Below, piece after piece: positions 1 to 8,102 of a stretch of DNA of 64,000 nt. The notes beneath the pieces were generated by a model, which was not told the DNA's origin, did not search any database, and saw only the letters and a program-made list of their open reading frames with translations. The stretch spans positions 16,418-80,417 of the forward strand of contig CALBSO010000023.1 of NCBI GenBank assembly GCA_937968015.1, in the 5' to 3' direction. The DNA comes from an uncultured Thermomicrobia bacterium. Lineage in GTDB: Bacteria > Chloroflexota > Chloroflexia > Thermomicrobiales > JALYUS01. Position numbers and translations under genes: made by a program. Each line of letters opens with the position of its first letter. Position 1 is the stretch's first letter.

Positions 1-2
1 AC

Positions 3-503
3 CTGATGATTCACGACCTCGACACGCTCCGGTGGTATTTCGGTGAAGTCGAGCGCGTCTATGCCCGTAGCCTGAGTAGCACGGCCCTCCAGCCGATAAG
101 CGATTACGCCCTCGCCGTATTGCGGTTCACGAACGGCGTGATCGCGCACGTCGAGGCAAGTTGGGCGCACGCGAGCTTCCGCTCGAGCATCGAGATTGCC
201 GGGAGTGCCGGCCTCCTGCGTCATGCCAGCGAGGAGAGCAACACGATTCGTATCGAGCATACCGCGTCCGAGGAGGATGTAGCGCGCGTGCAGGTGCCGA
301 GCAGCCCCCTGCTGGAGGGGCCATACCAGACGGAACTCCGCCACTTCCTCGCCGCAGTGGAGGCGGGAACTTCCCCGCTCGTTACGGGTGAGGAAGCGGT
401 GCGCTCACTGACGCTCGCCCTCGCGGTGCTCCAGTCGACCCGGACGGGTCGCCCGATTCATGCGACCAACGGTGTGCTACAGATCGCGGAGGATGCGGTA
501 TGA
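3..503 (+). CDS. Gfo/Idh/MocA family oxidoreductase, C-terminal part (5' end outside window)
   Basis: Only the C-terminal domain is present; the frame is open to the window edge, so the NAD(P)-binding Rossmann half lies upstream. The visible part has the family pattern HDLDTLRWYFGEV, a beta-sheet substrate domain with ANGxxAxxEASW-like sequence (here TNGVIAHVEASWAHASF), and the typical tail in which a sugar-binding helix (RHFLAAVEAG) is followed by TGEEAVRSLTLALAVLQS. Members oxidise or epimerise sugars, inositols and related polyols. The stop codon overlaps the next start as ATGA at 500, so the genes are translationally coupled. The exact substrate cannot be read from the sequence. Confidence 0.85.
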   Translation: MMIHDLDTLRWYFGEVERVYARSLSSTALQPISDYALAVLRFTNGVIAHVEASWAHASFRSSIEIAGSAGLLRHASEESNTIRIEHTASEEDVARVQVPSSPLLEGPYQTELRHFLAAVEAGTSPLVTGEEAVRSLTLALAVLQSTRTGRPIHATNGVLQIAEDAV

Positions 504-1507
504 AGGTCGGAATCCTCAGTTTTGCCCACGTACACGCCCAGGGATATGCGCGATGTCTGGCGGCGATGCCGGATATCGAGCTCGTCGCCATCGCCGACGA
601 CGACGAGACGCGAGGGGCGACGGCGGTCGCACAATTCGGCGGGGAATGGTACGCCGATTACCGCGACCTGCTCGCACATGACGATCTTGCGGCGGTGATC
701 ATCTCATCGCCGAATGCGTTGCACCGGGAGATGGTCCTCGCCGCCGCCGCTGCGGGAAAGCATGTCCTGTGTGAAAAGCCCCTGGCTACCACGCGCCCCG
801 ATGCCTTGGCGATGATCGAGGGGTGCCGGGCGCATGGCGTCCGGCTGATGACTGCCTTCCCAATGCGCTTCAGCCCCCCCGTGCTCGCGTTGCGCACGGC
901 GGTTCAGGCGGGCGAAGTCGGCACGCCGCGCGCCGTGATGGCGACGAACCACGGAACGATGCCGCCTGGCTGGTTTTCCGACCCCGCGCTCGCGGGCGGT
1001 GGCGCCGTGATGGACCACACTGTCCACGTCGCTGACCTGCTGCGGTGGATTTTCGGCTGCGAGATCACGCGCGTGTACGCGGAGGTGGACACGCGCATCC
1101 ATCCCGGTATCCCGACGGATGATGTTGCACTACTCCTGATGGAACTTGAGAATGGAATGTTTGCCAGCCTCGACCCGAGTTGGGCGCGCCCCGCGACGTG
1201 GCCGACCTGGGGTGGGCTGACAATGGACGTGGTCGGTGATCGCGGCGTCGTGGCGATGAATGCCTTCAACCAGACCTTACAACGCTACGACGACCGTGCC
1301 GGACGCTACAGCCTCATACCGTGGGTGGAGGGTGGCGACCCCGCGATGCTCCGCGCCTTCTTCGACGCCATCGAGCACGATGCGGAGCCGCCGATAACGG
1401 GCGAGGATGGATTGCATGCGATGGAGGTGGCGCTGTGCGCATATGAGTCCGCCAAGCGGCACGAGCCGGTCGCGTGCCCCGGTGTGCTGGCGGGAGCGGC
1501 GGCATGA
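500..1507 (+). CDS. Gfo/Idh/MocA family NAD(P)-dependent oxidoreductase
   Basis: This 335-residue protein has a complete two-domain architecture. The N-terminal Rossmann region begins MKVGILSFAHVHAQGYARCL, in which the usual GxGxxG loop is replaced by SFAHVHAQG, a variant seen in some members. The conserved EKPLATT motif (catalytic Lys) lies near residue 95, and the C-terminal domain carries GGGAVMDHTVHVADLLRWIFG, which holds the second conserved catalytic region. It starts inside the previous gene's stop codon (ATGA) and ends inside the next gene's start. With its neighbours it forms a three-gene oxidoreductase run plus an isomerase, a typical sugar or cyclitol catabolic cassette. Substrate unknown. 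Confidence 0.88.
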   Translation: MKVGILSFAHVHAQGYARCLAAMPDIELVAIADDDETRGATAVAQFGGEWYADYRDLLAHDDLAAVIISSPNALHREMVLAAAAAGKHVLCEKPLATTRPDALAMIEGCRAHGVRLMTAFPMRFSPPVLALRTAVQAGEVGTPRAVMATNHGTMPPGWFSDPALAGGGAVMDHTVHVADLLRWIFGCEITRVYAEVDTRIHPGIPTDDVALLLMELENGMFASLDPSWARPATWPTWGGLTMDVVGDRGVVAMNAFNQTLQRYDDRAGRYSLIPWVEGGDPAMLRAFFDAIEHDAEPPITGEDGLHAMEVALCAYESAKRHEPVACPGVLAGAAA

Positions 1508-2583
1508 TTGCCGTCGGTATCATCGGGTGCGGCAACATCGCCGTCGGTTCGTACCTGCCCGCCCTCGCGAGGTTGCGCGACCGCGTTCGCGTCGTGGCCG
1601 TCTCCGACCCCGTCACCGCTCTGGCGGAGCGGGCAGCGGCGTTGGCCGGTGGCGCACAGATATACCCTGGCTACACTGAACTGCTTACCCATCCGGGCCT
1701 CGACGCGGTCTTCAATCTCACGCCCGCACCCATGCATTACACGGTCAACGCCGCCGCGCTCGATGCGGGTATACATCTCTACACCGAGAAAACACTTGCG
1801 AGTACACTGGACGAAGCGCACGATCTGATTGGCTGCGCGCAGGGGCGCCTCTTCCTCTGTGCCCCCGCGATGATGGTGACGCCGCGCTTCCGCTGGTTGC
1901 GCGAGTATCTGCGCGCGGGTCGCATCGGGACGCCGCACCTCGCGACCGCGAATCTCACGAGCCTCGGCCCCGCGCTATGGCATCCCGACCCCGCCGTATT
2001 CTACGGCCCCGGCGTCGGGCCACTCGTCGACACCGGCGTCTACTTGCTCCACGCGATTACCGGATTGTTCGGACCCGCGCGTCGCGTCCAGGCAATGGGC
2101 GGGATCGCACACCCCGAGCGCACGGTACGGCTGGGCGAACGGAGCGGGACGCACTTCCGTGTGGAAGCGCCGGACTTAATGCTTTTGCAACTGGAATTTG
2201 GCGAGAACCGTTGGGCGCACGTCGTTTCCAGCTTCGCTGTGCCGAAAAGCAAAACGCCTGTCCTGGAGATTCACGGCACGGAGGCGAGCGTCAGCATCAG
2301 CGCTGTGCAGTGGTTTCAGCAGAATGGGCCGGTAGATGTGTATCACCACGATGAGACCCCGGTCGGCGTGAGCGGCTGGATGAATGATGTGCCACTCCCG
2401 GCCCGCTCCTCGGTCGTGGATATCCTCGCGGCGGGCACGGAGCACTTCATCGCCTGCCTCGAAGGGGCCGAGAAACCTATCCTGACACCGGAACACGCCA
2501 CCCACGTTCTCGAAATCATGCTGACGGCCGGCAGGGCGATGCAGGAGGGGCGAGCAATTGAGCTGGAAACCCGCTTTTCGTAA
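1504..2583 (+). CDS. Gfo/Idh/MocA family NAD(P)-dependent oxidoreductase
   Basis: This 359-residue protein begins MIAVGIIGCGNIAVGSYLPA, a classical GxGxIA dinucleotide-binding loop, and has the conserved EKTLAST (EKP-like, catalytic Lys) near residue 95 and GVGPLVDTGVYLLHAITGLFG in the substrate domain. The ATG at 1504 overlaps the preceding stop as ATGA; a longer frame from 1474 exists but would duplicate the upstream coding region and lose the N-terminal Rossmann start, so 1504 is preferred. It is the third successive paralogue, which suggests sequential oxidation or epimerisation of one compound. The product is presumably passed to the isomerase that follows (inference). Confidence 0.9.
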   Translation: MIAVGIIGCGNIAVGSYLPALARLRDRVRVVAVSDPVTALAERAAALAGGAQIYPGYTELLTHPGLDAVFNLTPAPMHYTVNAAALDAGIHLYTEKTLASTLDEAHDLIGCAQGRLFLCAPAMMVTPRFRWLREYLRAGRIGTPHLATANLTSLGPALWHPDPAVFYGPGVGPLVDTGVYLLHAITGLFGPARRVQAMGGIAHPERTVRLGERSGTHFRVEAPDLMLLQLEFGENRWAHVVSSFAVPKSKTPVLEIHGTEASVSISAVQWFQQNGPVDVYHHDETPVGVSGWMNDVPLPARSSVVDILAAGTEHFIACLEGAEKPILTPEHATHVLEIMLTAGRAMQEGRAIELETRFS

Positions 2584-2592
2584 AGGAGAAAC

Positions 2593-3438
2593 ATGATGGT
2601 GAACCTCGCCATCTCGACGTACTCGTTCCGCCGCTCCGCGGGGTCGGAAACGGCACCGCTGACGCTGGCCGCGATGATCGAGCGGTGCGCCGCCCTCGAT
2701 GTGCAGGGCATCGAAATCCTCGGCAGAGAATTCGAGGGTATGAGTGTGGAAGACCTGAACGCGATCAAGCGGTGTGCGGCGACGCACGGAATCGCTATCG
2801 TCTCGGTCGCGGCGAGCCACAACTTCGTCCTGTCCGATCCCGCGATGCGAGCGCAGCAGAGAGACATCGTCGCGAAGTGGGTCGAAGTCGCGGACCGGCT
2901 CGGCGCGCCGTTCGTGCGCGTGCTGAGCGGACGCTGGAACACGCTCGCGAACGTCGAGGACTTCCTGGTGAAGAACGGCGGGAACGAGCCGCCCCTGCCC
3001 GGCTATACCGACGACGATGCGTACCAGTGGGTTGCGGACGGCTTCAAGCGCATCAGTTATCACGCGGGACGACGGGGGATCACCCTCGTCCTCGAAAACC
3101 ACTGGGGCCTGACCGGCACGGCGGACGGCGTCCTCCGCATCATCGCGGAGACCGGATCGCCGTGGCTGCAGGCGGTGCTCGATACAGGCAACTTCCACTT
3201 CCGGCCCGATCAGTACGCGGATATGGCCGCGCTCTTGCCACATGTCGTGCTTGTCCACGCAAAGACCTACCCCGGCGGTGGCATCTATTTCACCGCCGAC
3301 CTCGACTACCCGCGCATCGCGGCGATGCTGCGGCAAGCGCGCTACCGCGGGTACGTCTCTATCGAGTTCGAGGGCGCGGCACATCCCGACACCGGGATAC
3401 CGGAAAGCATCGCCCTACTCCGTGCGGCGTTCGCCTAG
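2593..3438 (+). CDS. Sugar phosphate isomerase/epimerase (xylose isomerase-like TIM barrel)
   Basis: The 281-residue protein has the AP-endonuclease-2/xylose-isomerase-like TIM-barrel pattern: an N-terminal strand MVNLAISTYSFRR, GIEILGREFEGM, the metal-ligand region LVLENHWGLTG (Glu), LDTGNFHFRPDQ (Asp and His), LVHAKTY (His) and the closing IEFEGAAHPDTG (Glu). These residues normally hold one or two divalent metals for aldose-ketose isomerisation or epimerisation. A clear ribosome site (AAAGGAGAA) precedes ATG 2593; an ATG at 2596 is the alternative. It closes the sugar operon that starts before the window. Substrate unknown. Confidence 0.85.
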   Translation: MMVNLAISTYSFRRSAGSETAPLTLAAMIERCAALDVQGIEILGREFEGMSVEDLNAIKRCAATHGIAIVSVAASHNFVLSDPAMRAQQRDIVAKWVEVADRLGAPFVRVLSGRWNTLANVEDFLVKNGGNEPPLPGYTDDDAYQWVADGFKRISYHAGRRGITLVLENHWGLTGTADGVLRIIAETGSPWLQAVLDTGNFHFRPDQYADMAALLPHVVLVHAKTYPGGGIYFTADLDYPRIAAMLRQARYRGYVSIEFEGAAHPDTGIPESIALLRAAFA

Positions 3439-3721
3439 ATCGTCTTGACAGCGACGCGTTGCGATCATTGCGCAGGCGCGGGCGTTCGCAACAGACTCCA
3501 GCAAACCTCTCCCCTACACGATCAGGGCTATCTGTGATGACCTCGGAATGCTGATGGCGTATTGGCGCGGGTCGGTGTTCGTCGGTATGAGTCTGCCGGA
3601 TTTCCCCTTGCCCGGAATGCCTCTTGCCGTGAGATCGCAAGGATGACAGGGATAGGAGCATCCCGCCGCCCCGTGGGATGCTCCGCGTGAATGGAGAAGA
3701 AAACTTCCCCCGGCGAGTAGA
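3439..3721. other. Intergenic region with a hairpin
   Basis: No gene is visible. An 8-bp inverted repeat (AGCATCCC 3657-3664 and GGGATGCT 3675-3682) could end the sugar operon transcript, although no U-tract follows it. The rest shows no recognisable structure. Confidence 0.4.
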
Positions 3722-3750
3722 TTGACAGCAGAGAAAGAGTCCACTACGAT
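3722..3750 (+). promoter_or_regulatory. Predicted sigma70-type promoter of the peptide ABC operon
   Basis: TTGACA at 3722-3727 is a perfect -35; after a 17-bp spacer, TACGAT at 3745-3750 matches the -10 at 4 of 6 positions. Transcription would begin near 3757, leaving about 120 nt of leader before ATG 3876. The same -10 hexamer occurs before nuoL. Confidence 0.55.
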
Positions 3751-3875
3751 GCTGAGCAGGTGAAGGCATAATCGAGCAATGTGTGCGAGGGATGCGAACA
3801 CTCCGTCGCGGGGAAGGCGTTTCCCGCGGCATAATGGGCGATTGGGTCTGTAGTGAAGGAAGCACAGAGACCCCT

Positions 3876-4958
3876 ATGGGCACCGCCGTCATCGAGGGAA
3901 CAACCCCGCGGCTATCCACGCACCGGAGGCCGTGGCACGTCCTCGCCGCGCTCGGCGGCAACTATGTCTTCCGCCGCATCGGGAAGGCCATTTTCACGAT
4001 CTTTTTCGTCTCGACGCTGACCTTCTTCCTCGTCCGCCTCTTGCCCGGCAACCCCGTTGAGGTCTTTATCCAGCAGCAGGTTGGCCAGTATGGCTTCAGT
4101 TACGAGGATGCGGCAAATCAGGCGCGCTCACTCTACGCGATTGACACGACCAAGCCGCTGCCGCTCCAGTATGTGGACTATCTCAGCCATGTCGCGCGCG
4201 GCGATCTCGGCCAATCCGTCCTCTCGCCTGGCGTGCCGGTGACGCGGATCATCCGCGCGTACCTGCCATGGACGATCTTCAGCGTCGGCACGGGATTGCT
4301 CCTCGCCTTCACGTTTGGCATCGGTTTCGGGATGTTGATGGCGTATCGGCGCGGCTCCGTCCTGGATAACGCGCTCTCCGCCGTCGGCTCGATCCTGCAT
4401 TCGATCCCGAATTACCTCTTCGCGATCATGCTCGTCGTCTTCCTCGGCGTGCGGCTCAAGTGGCTGCCAGTGACGAAGATGCGGGGCGCGCTCTCATCCG
4501 GCCAGCATGTGGACTGGAGCCTCGCCTTCTTTCGGGACGCCTTCTTCCATGCCTCGCTGCCGATTGCCACGTACATGCTCACGGGCATCGGCGCATGGAT
4601 GCTGCTGATGAAGAGCAGTACCCTGGCGGCGCTGGATGAAGATTACGTGACCGTCGCGCGGGCGCGCGGGCTGTCGAATCGCCGGATCGCCGTCGCGTAT
4701 GTCGGGCGCACGGCGATCTTGCCGCTCTTCGCGCAGTTGACTATCGCGGTCGGTTTCGTGGTCGGTGGCTCATTCCTCGTCGAGCCGATCTTCGTCTATC
4801 AGGGCATCGGATATATCCTCTATCGCTCCATCCAGCAGCGCGATTATCCGCTCATGCAGGGAATTTTCCTCATGATAACGATCTCTGTCGTTGTCGCGAA
4901 CCTGCTGGCGGATTTGCTCTACAGCCGGCTCGATCCCCGCATCCGCAGCGCGGGATAA
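3876..4958 (+). CDS. Peptide/nickel-type ABC transporter permease (DppB family)
   Basis: This is a multi-pass inner-membrane permease of about 360 residues. An N-terminal cytoplasmic stretch is followed by the first membrane helix (IFTIFFVSTLTFFLVRLLPGNPVEVF, the DppB signature with PGNP), a periplasmic region, and four or more further helices. The EAA-like coupling loop for the ATPase is at VTVARARGLSNRRIAVAYVGRTAILPL. I chose ATG 3876 because the protein then matches the family N-terminus; the frame also contains ATGs at 3783 and 3834 with less typical sequence. It is the first gene of a complete five-gene importer. Confidence 0.85.
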   Translation: MGTAVIEGTTPRLSTHRRPWHVLAALGGNYVFRRIGKAIFTIFFVSTLTFFLVRLLPGNPVEVFIQQQVGQYGFSYEDAANQARSLYAIDTTKPLPLQYVDYLSHVARGDLGQSVLSPGVPVTRIIRAYLPWTIFSVGTGLLLAFTFGIGFGMLMAYRRGSVLDNALSAVGSILHSIPNYLFAIMLVVFLGVRLKWLPVTKMRGALSSGQHVDWSLAFFRDAFFHASLPIATYMLTGIGAWMLLMKSSTLAALDEDYVTVARARGLSNRRIAVAYVGRTAILPLFAQLTIAVGFVVGGSFLVEPIFVYQGIGYILYRSIQQRDYPLMQGIFLMITISVVVANLLADLLYSRLDPRIRSAG

Positions 4959-4971
4959 GGAGACATGGCGT

Positions 4972-5883
4972 ATGGCGCAGATGGCCACCACCCCCGATAC
5001 TGTCCCGGCGTCGGTCGTTGCCCGGCCGACGACATCGCGCGGGGCGGCGACGCTCCGGTTACTGTTGCACAATAAGGTCGGTGCAGCGGGGTTCGCGATC
5101 TTTCTCTTCTTCGTCCTTCTGGCGATCTTCGGCCCACTCATCGTCTCCGGCGACACGACGACGAACCTCACGCAGATTTACCAGGCGCCGTCATCCCGGC
5201 ACATCTTCGGAACCGACTATGAGGGGCGCGATGTGCTCGTGCAGATCGTGCGCGGCGGGCGGAGCATCATGATCGTCGGCGCGCTCGCTGCCCTGCTTTC
5301 CACCGCGATTGCCGTGACCTTCGGGGCGCTCAGCGCCTTCATCGGCGGCTGGCTCGATTCACTGATCCTCACCGTCGCGGATGTGGTCCTGACAATTCCC
5401 TACATCATCCTCCTTGGCGTCCTCGCGGCATTCATCAAGCTGAGCAGCCCGATCCTGCTCGCCTTCATCATCGCGGCGGTTTCGTGGCCGACGCTCCTGC
5501 GCGCGGTGCGGGCGCAGGTCCTCTCGTTGAAGGAGCGGGAGTATATCGAGGCCGCGCGGATGCTGGACCTCGGCACGCCGTATATCATCTTCCGTGAAGT
5601 GATCCCAAATATGATGAGTTACATCGTCATCAACTTCGTGATCGCCATGACGAGCGCGATCTATGGCCAGATCATCCTCTATTTCCTCGGCCTCGTACCC
5701 CTCGCGGGCGACAACTGGGGGCTGATGATCAACCTCGCCTATACGCGCGGCGCGCTCTTCTTCCGCAACAGCCTCTGGTACATCCTCTCGCCGATCCTCG
5801 CGATCTCGCTCCTGCAACTCTCGCTCGTGATGATTTCCCGGTCGCTGGAAGAGATTTTCAACCCACGACTCAGGGAGGGGTAG
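4972..5883 (+). CDS. Peptide/nickel-type ABC transporter permease (DppC family)
   Basis: The 303-residue protein is the partner membrane subunit. It has an N-terminal DppC-type helix (GFAIFLFFVLLAIFGPLI), the family motif IFGTDYEGRDVLVQIVRGGR, and the EAA coupling loop EYIEAARMLDLGTPYIIFREVIPNM. ATG 4972 is preceded by AAGGAG at 9-nt spacing and starts 13 nt after the upstream permease stop; the longer frame from 4891 overlaps that gene and has no ribosome site. The C-terminus ends in the usual NPRLREG-like tail. It should dimerise with the upstream permease. Confidence 0.88.
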   Translation: MAQMATTPDTVPASVVARPTTSRGAATLRLLLHNKVGAAGFAIFLFFVLLAIFGPLIVSGDTTTNLTQIYQAPSSRHIFGTDYEGRDVLVQIVRGGRSIMIVGALAALLSTAIAVTFGALSAFIGGWLDSLILTVADVVLTIPYIILLGVLAAFIKLSSPILLAFIIAAVSWPTLLRAVRAQVLSLKEREYIEAARMLDLGTPYIIFREVIPNMMSYIVINFVIAMTSAIYGQIILYFLGLVPLAGDNWGLMINLAYTRGALFFRNSLWYILSPILAISLLQLSLVMISRSLEEIFNPRLREG

Positions 5884-5886
5884 CAG

Positions 5887-6963
5887 ATGCTGCGTGATCG
5901 CGTCACTTCACCCACCAAGACCTCGCCGGCCGGGGAGCGGTTGGAGGAGGGAATCGTCCTCGCCGTTCAGGACCTCTGGGTGGAGTACCGCACGCGAGCG
6001 GGCATGATGCAGGCTGTCCGCGGCGTGACGTTCGATGTGCGGGCGGGTGAATCCATCGCGCTGATCGGGGAGAGTGGTTCGGGCAAGTCCACACTGGGGC
6101 TTGCGCTGCTCGGCTTACTCGCCCGCACAGCGCGCGTGGCGCAGGGCGCTGCCCGCTTCCGCACGAAGGACGGCGACACGCTCAACCTGCTCGCGCTTCA
6201 TAATGAGCAGATGCGCCGGTTCCGCTGGCAGGAATGCGCGATGGTCTTCCAGTCCGCGCTCAACGCGCTCAACCCCGTGCTGCGCGTCGCGGATCACTTC
6301 CAGGACACCGCCCGCGCGCACGGGCAGCGTGAGGATGCCCGCACGCGCGCACGCGCGGCGGAACTCCTGCGGATGGTGCAATTGGACCCCGATCGCGTCT
6401 TGCCCGCGTTCCCGCACGAGTTGAGCGGCGGGATGCGGCAGCGCGTCTCGATCGCCCTCGGCCTCCTGTTGGAACCGCAACTCCTGATCCTCGACGAACC
6501 GACGACCGCGCTCGACATCCTCACGCAGCGGATGATTATTGATGTCATTCGCGCCCTGCGGCAGCGTCTCCAGTTCACCATGCTCTTCATCTCGCACGAC
6601 CTATCGCTGGCCGCCGAACTCGCGGACCGTGTGGCAACGATGTATGCCGGGCAGATCGTCGAGATCGGCCCCGTGCGCGAGGTGTTCTACGCGCCGAAGC
6701 ATCCCTACACCGTCGGTCTCCTCGATGCCGTTCCGCCCATCGCGGGCGACGAATTTACGCCACTCACCTCGATCCCCGGTTCGCCGCCGAACCTGCTCGA
6801 TATTCCGCCGGGCTGTCCCTTCCATCCCCGCTGCCGATATGCGACGGAGATCTGCGCGCGGCAGGCGCCACCCCTCGAACGCGTGGCGGAGGATCATTAC
6901 ACGGCCTGTTTCCATCACGACCAGGTGGATCGGAACCGACCGTTTGCGGGTGGAACGCAATGA
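5887..6963 (+). CDS. Peptide ABC transporter ATP-binding protein (DppD/OppD family)
   Basis: This is a 358-residue ABC ATPase. Visible motifs are Walker A GESGSGKS near residue 60, the Q-loop MVFQSALNALNPV, the signature LSGGMRQRVSIALGL, Walker B LLILDEPTTALD and the H-loop LFISHDLSL. The C-terminal oligopeptide-transporter extension carries the Cys-containing motif PGCPFHPRCRYATEIC, typical of the DppD/OppD subfamily. It powers the importer from the cytoplasmic face. It starts 4 nt after the permease stop and its own stop overlaps the next start (ATGA at 6960). Confidence 0.93.
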   Translation: MLRDRVTSPTKTSPAGERLEEGIVLAVQDLWVEYRTRAGMMQAVRGVTFDVRAGESIALIGESGSGKSTLGLALLGLLARTARVAQGAARFRTKDGDTLNLLALHNEQMRRFRWQECAMVFQSALNALNPVLRVADHFQDTARAHGQREDARTRARAAELLRMVQLDPDRVLPAFPHELSGGMRQRVSIALGLLLEPQLLILDEPTTALDILTQRMIIDVIRALRQRLQFTMLFISHDLSLAAELADRVATMYAGQIVEIGPVREVFYAPKHPYTVGLLDAVPPIAGDEFTPLTSIPGSPPNLLDIPPGCPFHPRCRYATEICARQAPPLERVAEDHYTACFHHDQVDRNRPFAGGTQ

Positions 6964-7997
6964 ATGACCCCCTTTTGGCCTTCGAGTCTGTCCGTCGCGA
7001 GTTCGTCACCCGACGTGGCCGGATCCACGCCGTGGATGACATCTCGCTCGCGATCGAGCAGGGGGAGATCCTCTGTCTCGTCGGCGAGAGCGGGAGCGGC
7101 AAGACGACAATGGCGCGGATGGCGGCGGGGTTGCTGCGACCGACGAGTGGGGTCGTGCGCTACGCGGGGCGCGATCTGAGCGCGATGACGAAGGCGGAGA
7201 CGAAGACGTACCGCCGCGCCGTCCAGATCGTCCATCAGGACCCGTACGCCTCGTTGAATCCCGTGCATACGATCGGGGAGACGCTGCGCGCGCCGCTTCT
7301 CCACCACCATCTCGTGCGCGGGCGGCGGCAGGCGGATGATCGCGCGGCAGAATTGCTCAGCCAGGTGGAGCTCACGCCGCCGGAGAACTTCCTGACGAAG
7401 CATCCCCACCAGTTGAGCGGCGGCCAGCGGCAGCGCGTCTCGATCGCGCGGGCGCTCGCGCTCAACCCGCGCATCATCATCGCCGACGAGGCGGTCTCGA
7501 TGGTGGATGTCTCGATCCGCGTCAGCCTTCTCAACACGATGCTCCGGCTCCGCGACGAATTGGGCGTCACGTTCCTCTTCATCACCCACGATCTCGCGGT
7601 CGTCAAGTATTTCGCGTGGGAGGGGAACGTCGGCGTGATGTACGTCGGGAATCTGGTCGAGTATGGGCGGACGCCGCAGGTGATCGGCACACCATTGCAC
7701 CCGTACACGCGGGCGCTCATCGCGGCGATCCCGGAAGCGGACCCGGACATGACACAGGCGAAAGAAAAATTGCAACTGCGGAGCATCGAAATCCCGAACC
7801 TGCTCGCCCTTCCCACCGGTTGCGTCTTCCATCCGCGCTGCCCTTTGTTCGTGCCGGGCCTCTGTGACAGCGTGGCGCCCGTCTTCATGGATGTGGGGGA
7901 AGGGCGGGATGTGGCCTGCCACGTTGTGGCGCGGGAACGCGGCAGGATTGCCATGGATGACGCGGCGGGATGCGCGGGCGAGCGTGCGACGGCATGA
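6960..7997 (+). CDS. Peptide ABC transporter ATP-binding protein (DppF/OppF family)
   Basis: This is the second ATPase of the heterodimer, 345 residues: Walker A GESGSGKTTMARM, Q-loop QIVHQDPYASLNPVHTIGE (characteristic of DppF/OppF), signature LSGGQRQRVSIARAL, and a Walker B-like IIADEAVSMVDVS. In the latter the common DEPTSALD is DEAVSMVD, which keeps the catalytic Glu. The H-loop is FITHDLAV, and the C-terminal Cys motif is GCVFHPRCPLFVPGLC. Translation is coupled to dppD by ATGA. The two importer sets further downstream lack ATPases and may borrow this pair (inference). Confidence 0.93.
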   Translation: MNDPLLAFESVRREFVTRRGRIHAVDDISLAIEQGEILCLVGESGSGKTTMARMAAGLLRPTSGVVRYAGRDLSAMTKAETKTYRRAVQIVHQDPYASLNPVHTIGETLRAPLLHHHLVRGRRQADDRAAELLSQVELTPPENFLTKHPHQLSGGQRQRVSIARALALNPRIIIADEAVSMVDVSIRVSLLNTMLRLRDELGVTFLFITHDLAVVKYFAWEGNVGVMYVGNLVEYGRTPQVIGTPLHPYTRALIAAIPEADPDMTQAKEKLQLRSIEIPNLLALPTGCVFHPRCPLFVPGLCDSVAPVFMDVGEGRDVACHVVARERGRIAMDDAAGCAGERATA

Positions 7998-8039
7998 GAG
8001 GAGGATCAGTGGGGCAGTGGACCGCAGGCAGTGAGCGGT

Positions 8040-8094
8040 GGCCAGCAAGCGCACACGCGCTCAGCACTCAGTACTCAGTACTTCAGAACCGGAG
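8040..8094. repeat. Heptamer tandem repeat element
   Basis: Just upstream of the binding-protein gene lies a run based on CAGTACT (CAGCACT, CAGTACT, CAGTACT). It belongs to the same class as the heptamer elements at 16719, 33850, 34691, 41545, 47974 and 53272, each with a different heptamer word. Confidence 0.55.
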
Positions 8095-8102
8095 GCACGA
8101 GC

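Noticed and set aside
2176..3384. 402-codon minus-strand frame opposite the oxidoreductase and isomerase genes
   Set aside because: It is a high-GC shadow frame with Arg/Val/Asp-rich composition and no recognisable domain; the plus-strand genes are clear.
3445..3473. Second TTGACA at 3445 as an operon promoter
   Set aside because: No acceptable -10 lies at 16-18 bp; the site at 3722 is better.
8031..8102. Upstream ATG for the binding-protein gene
   Set aside because: The added residues come from a heptamer repeat, and the ribosome site is before ATG 8103.
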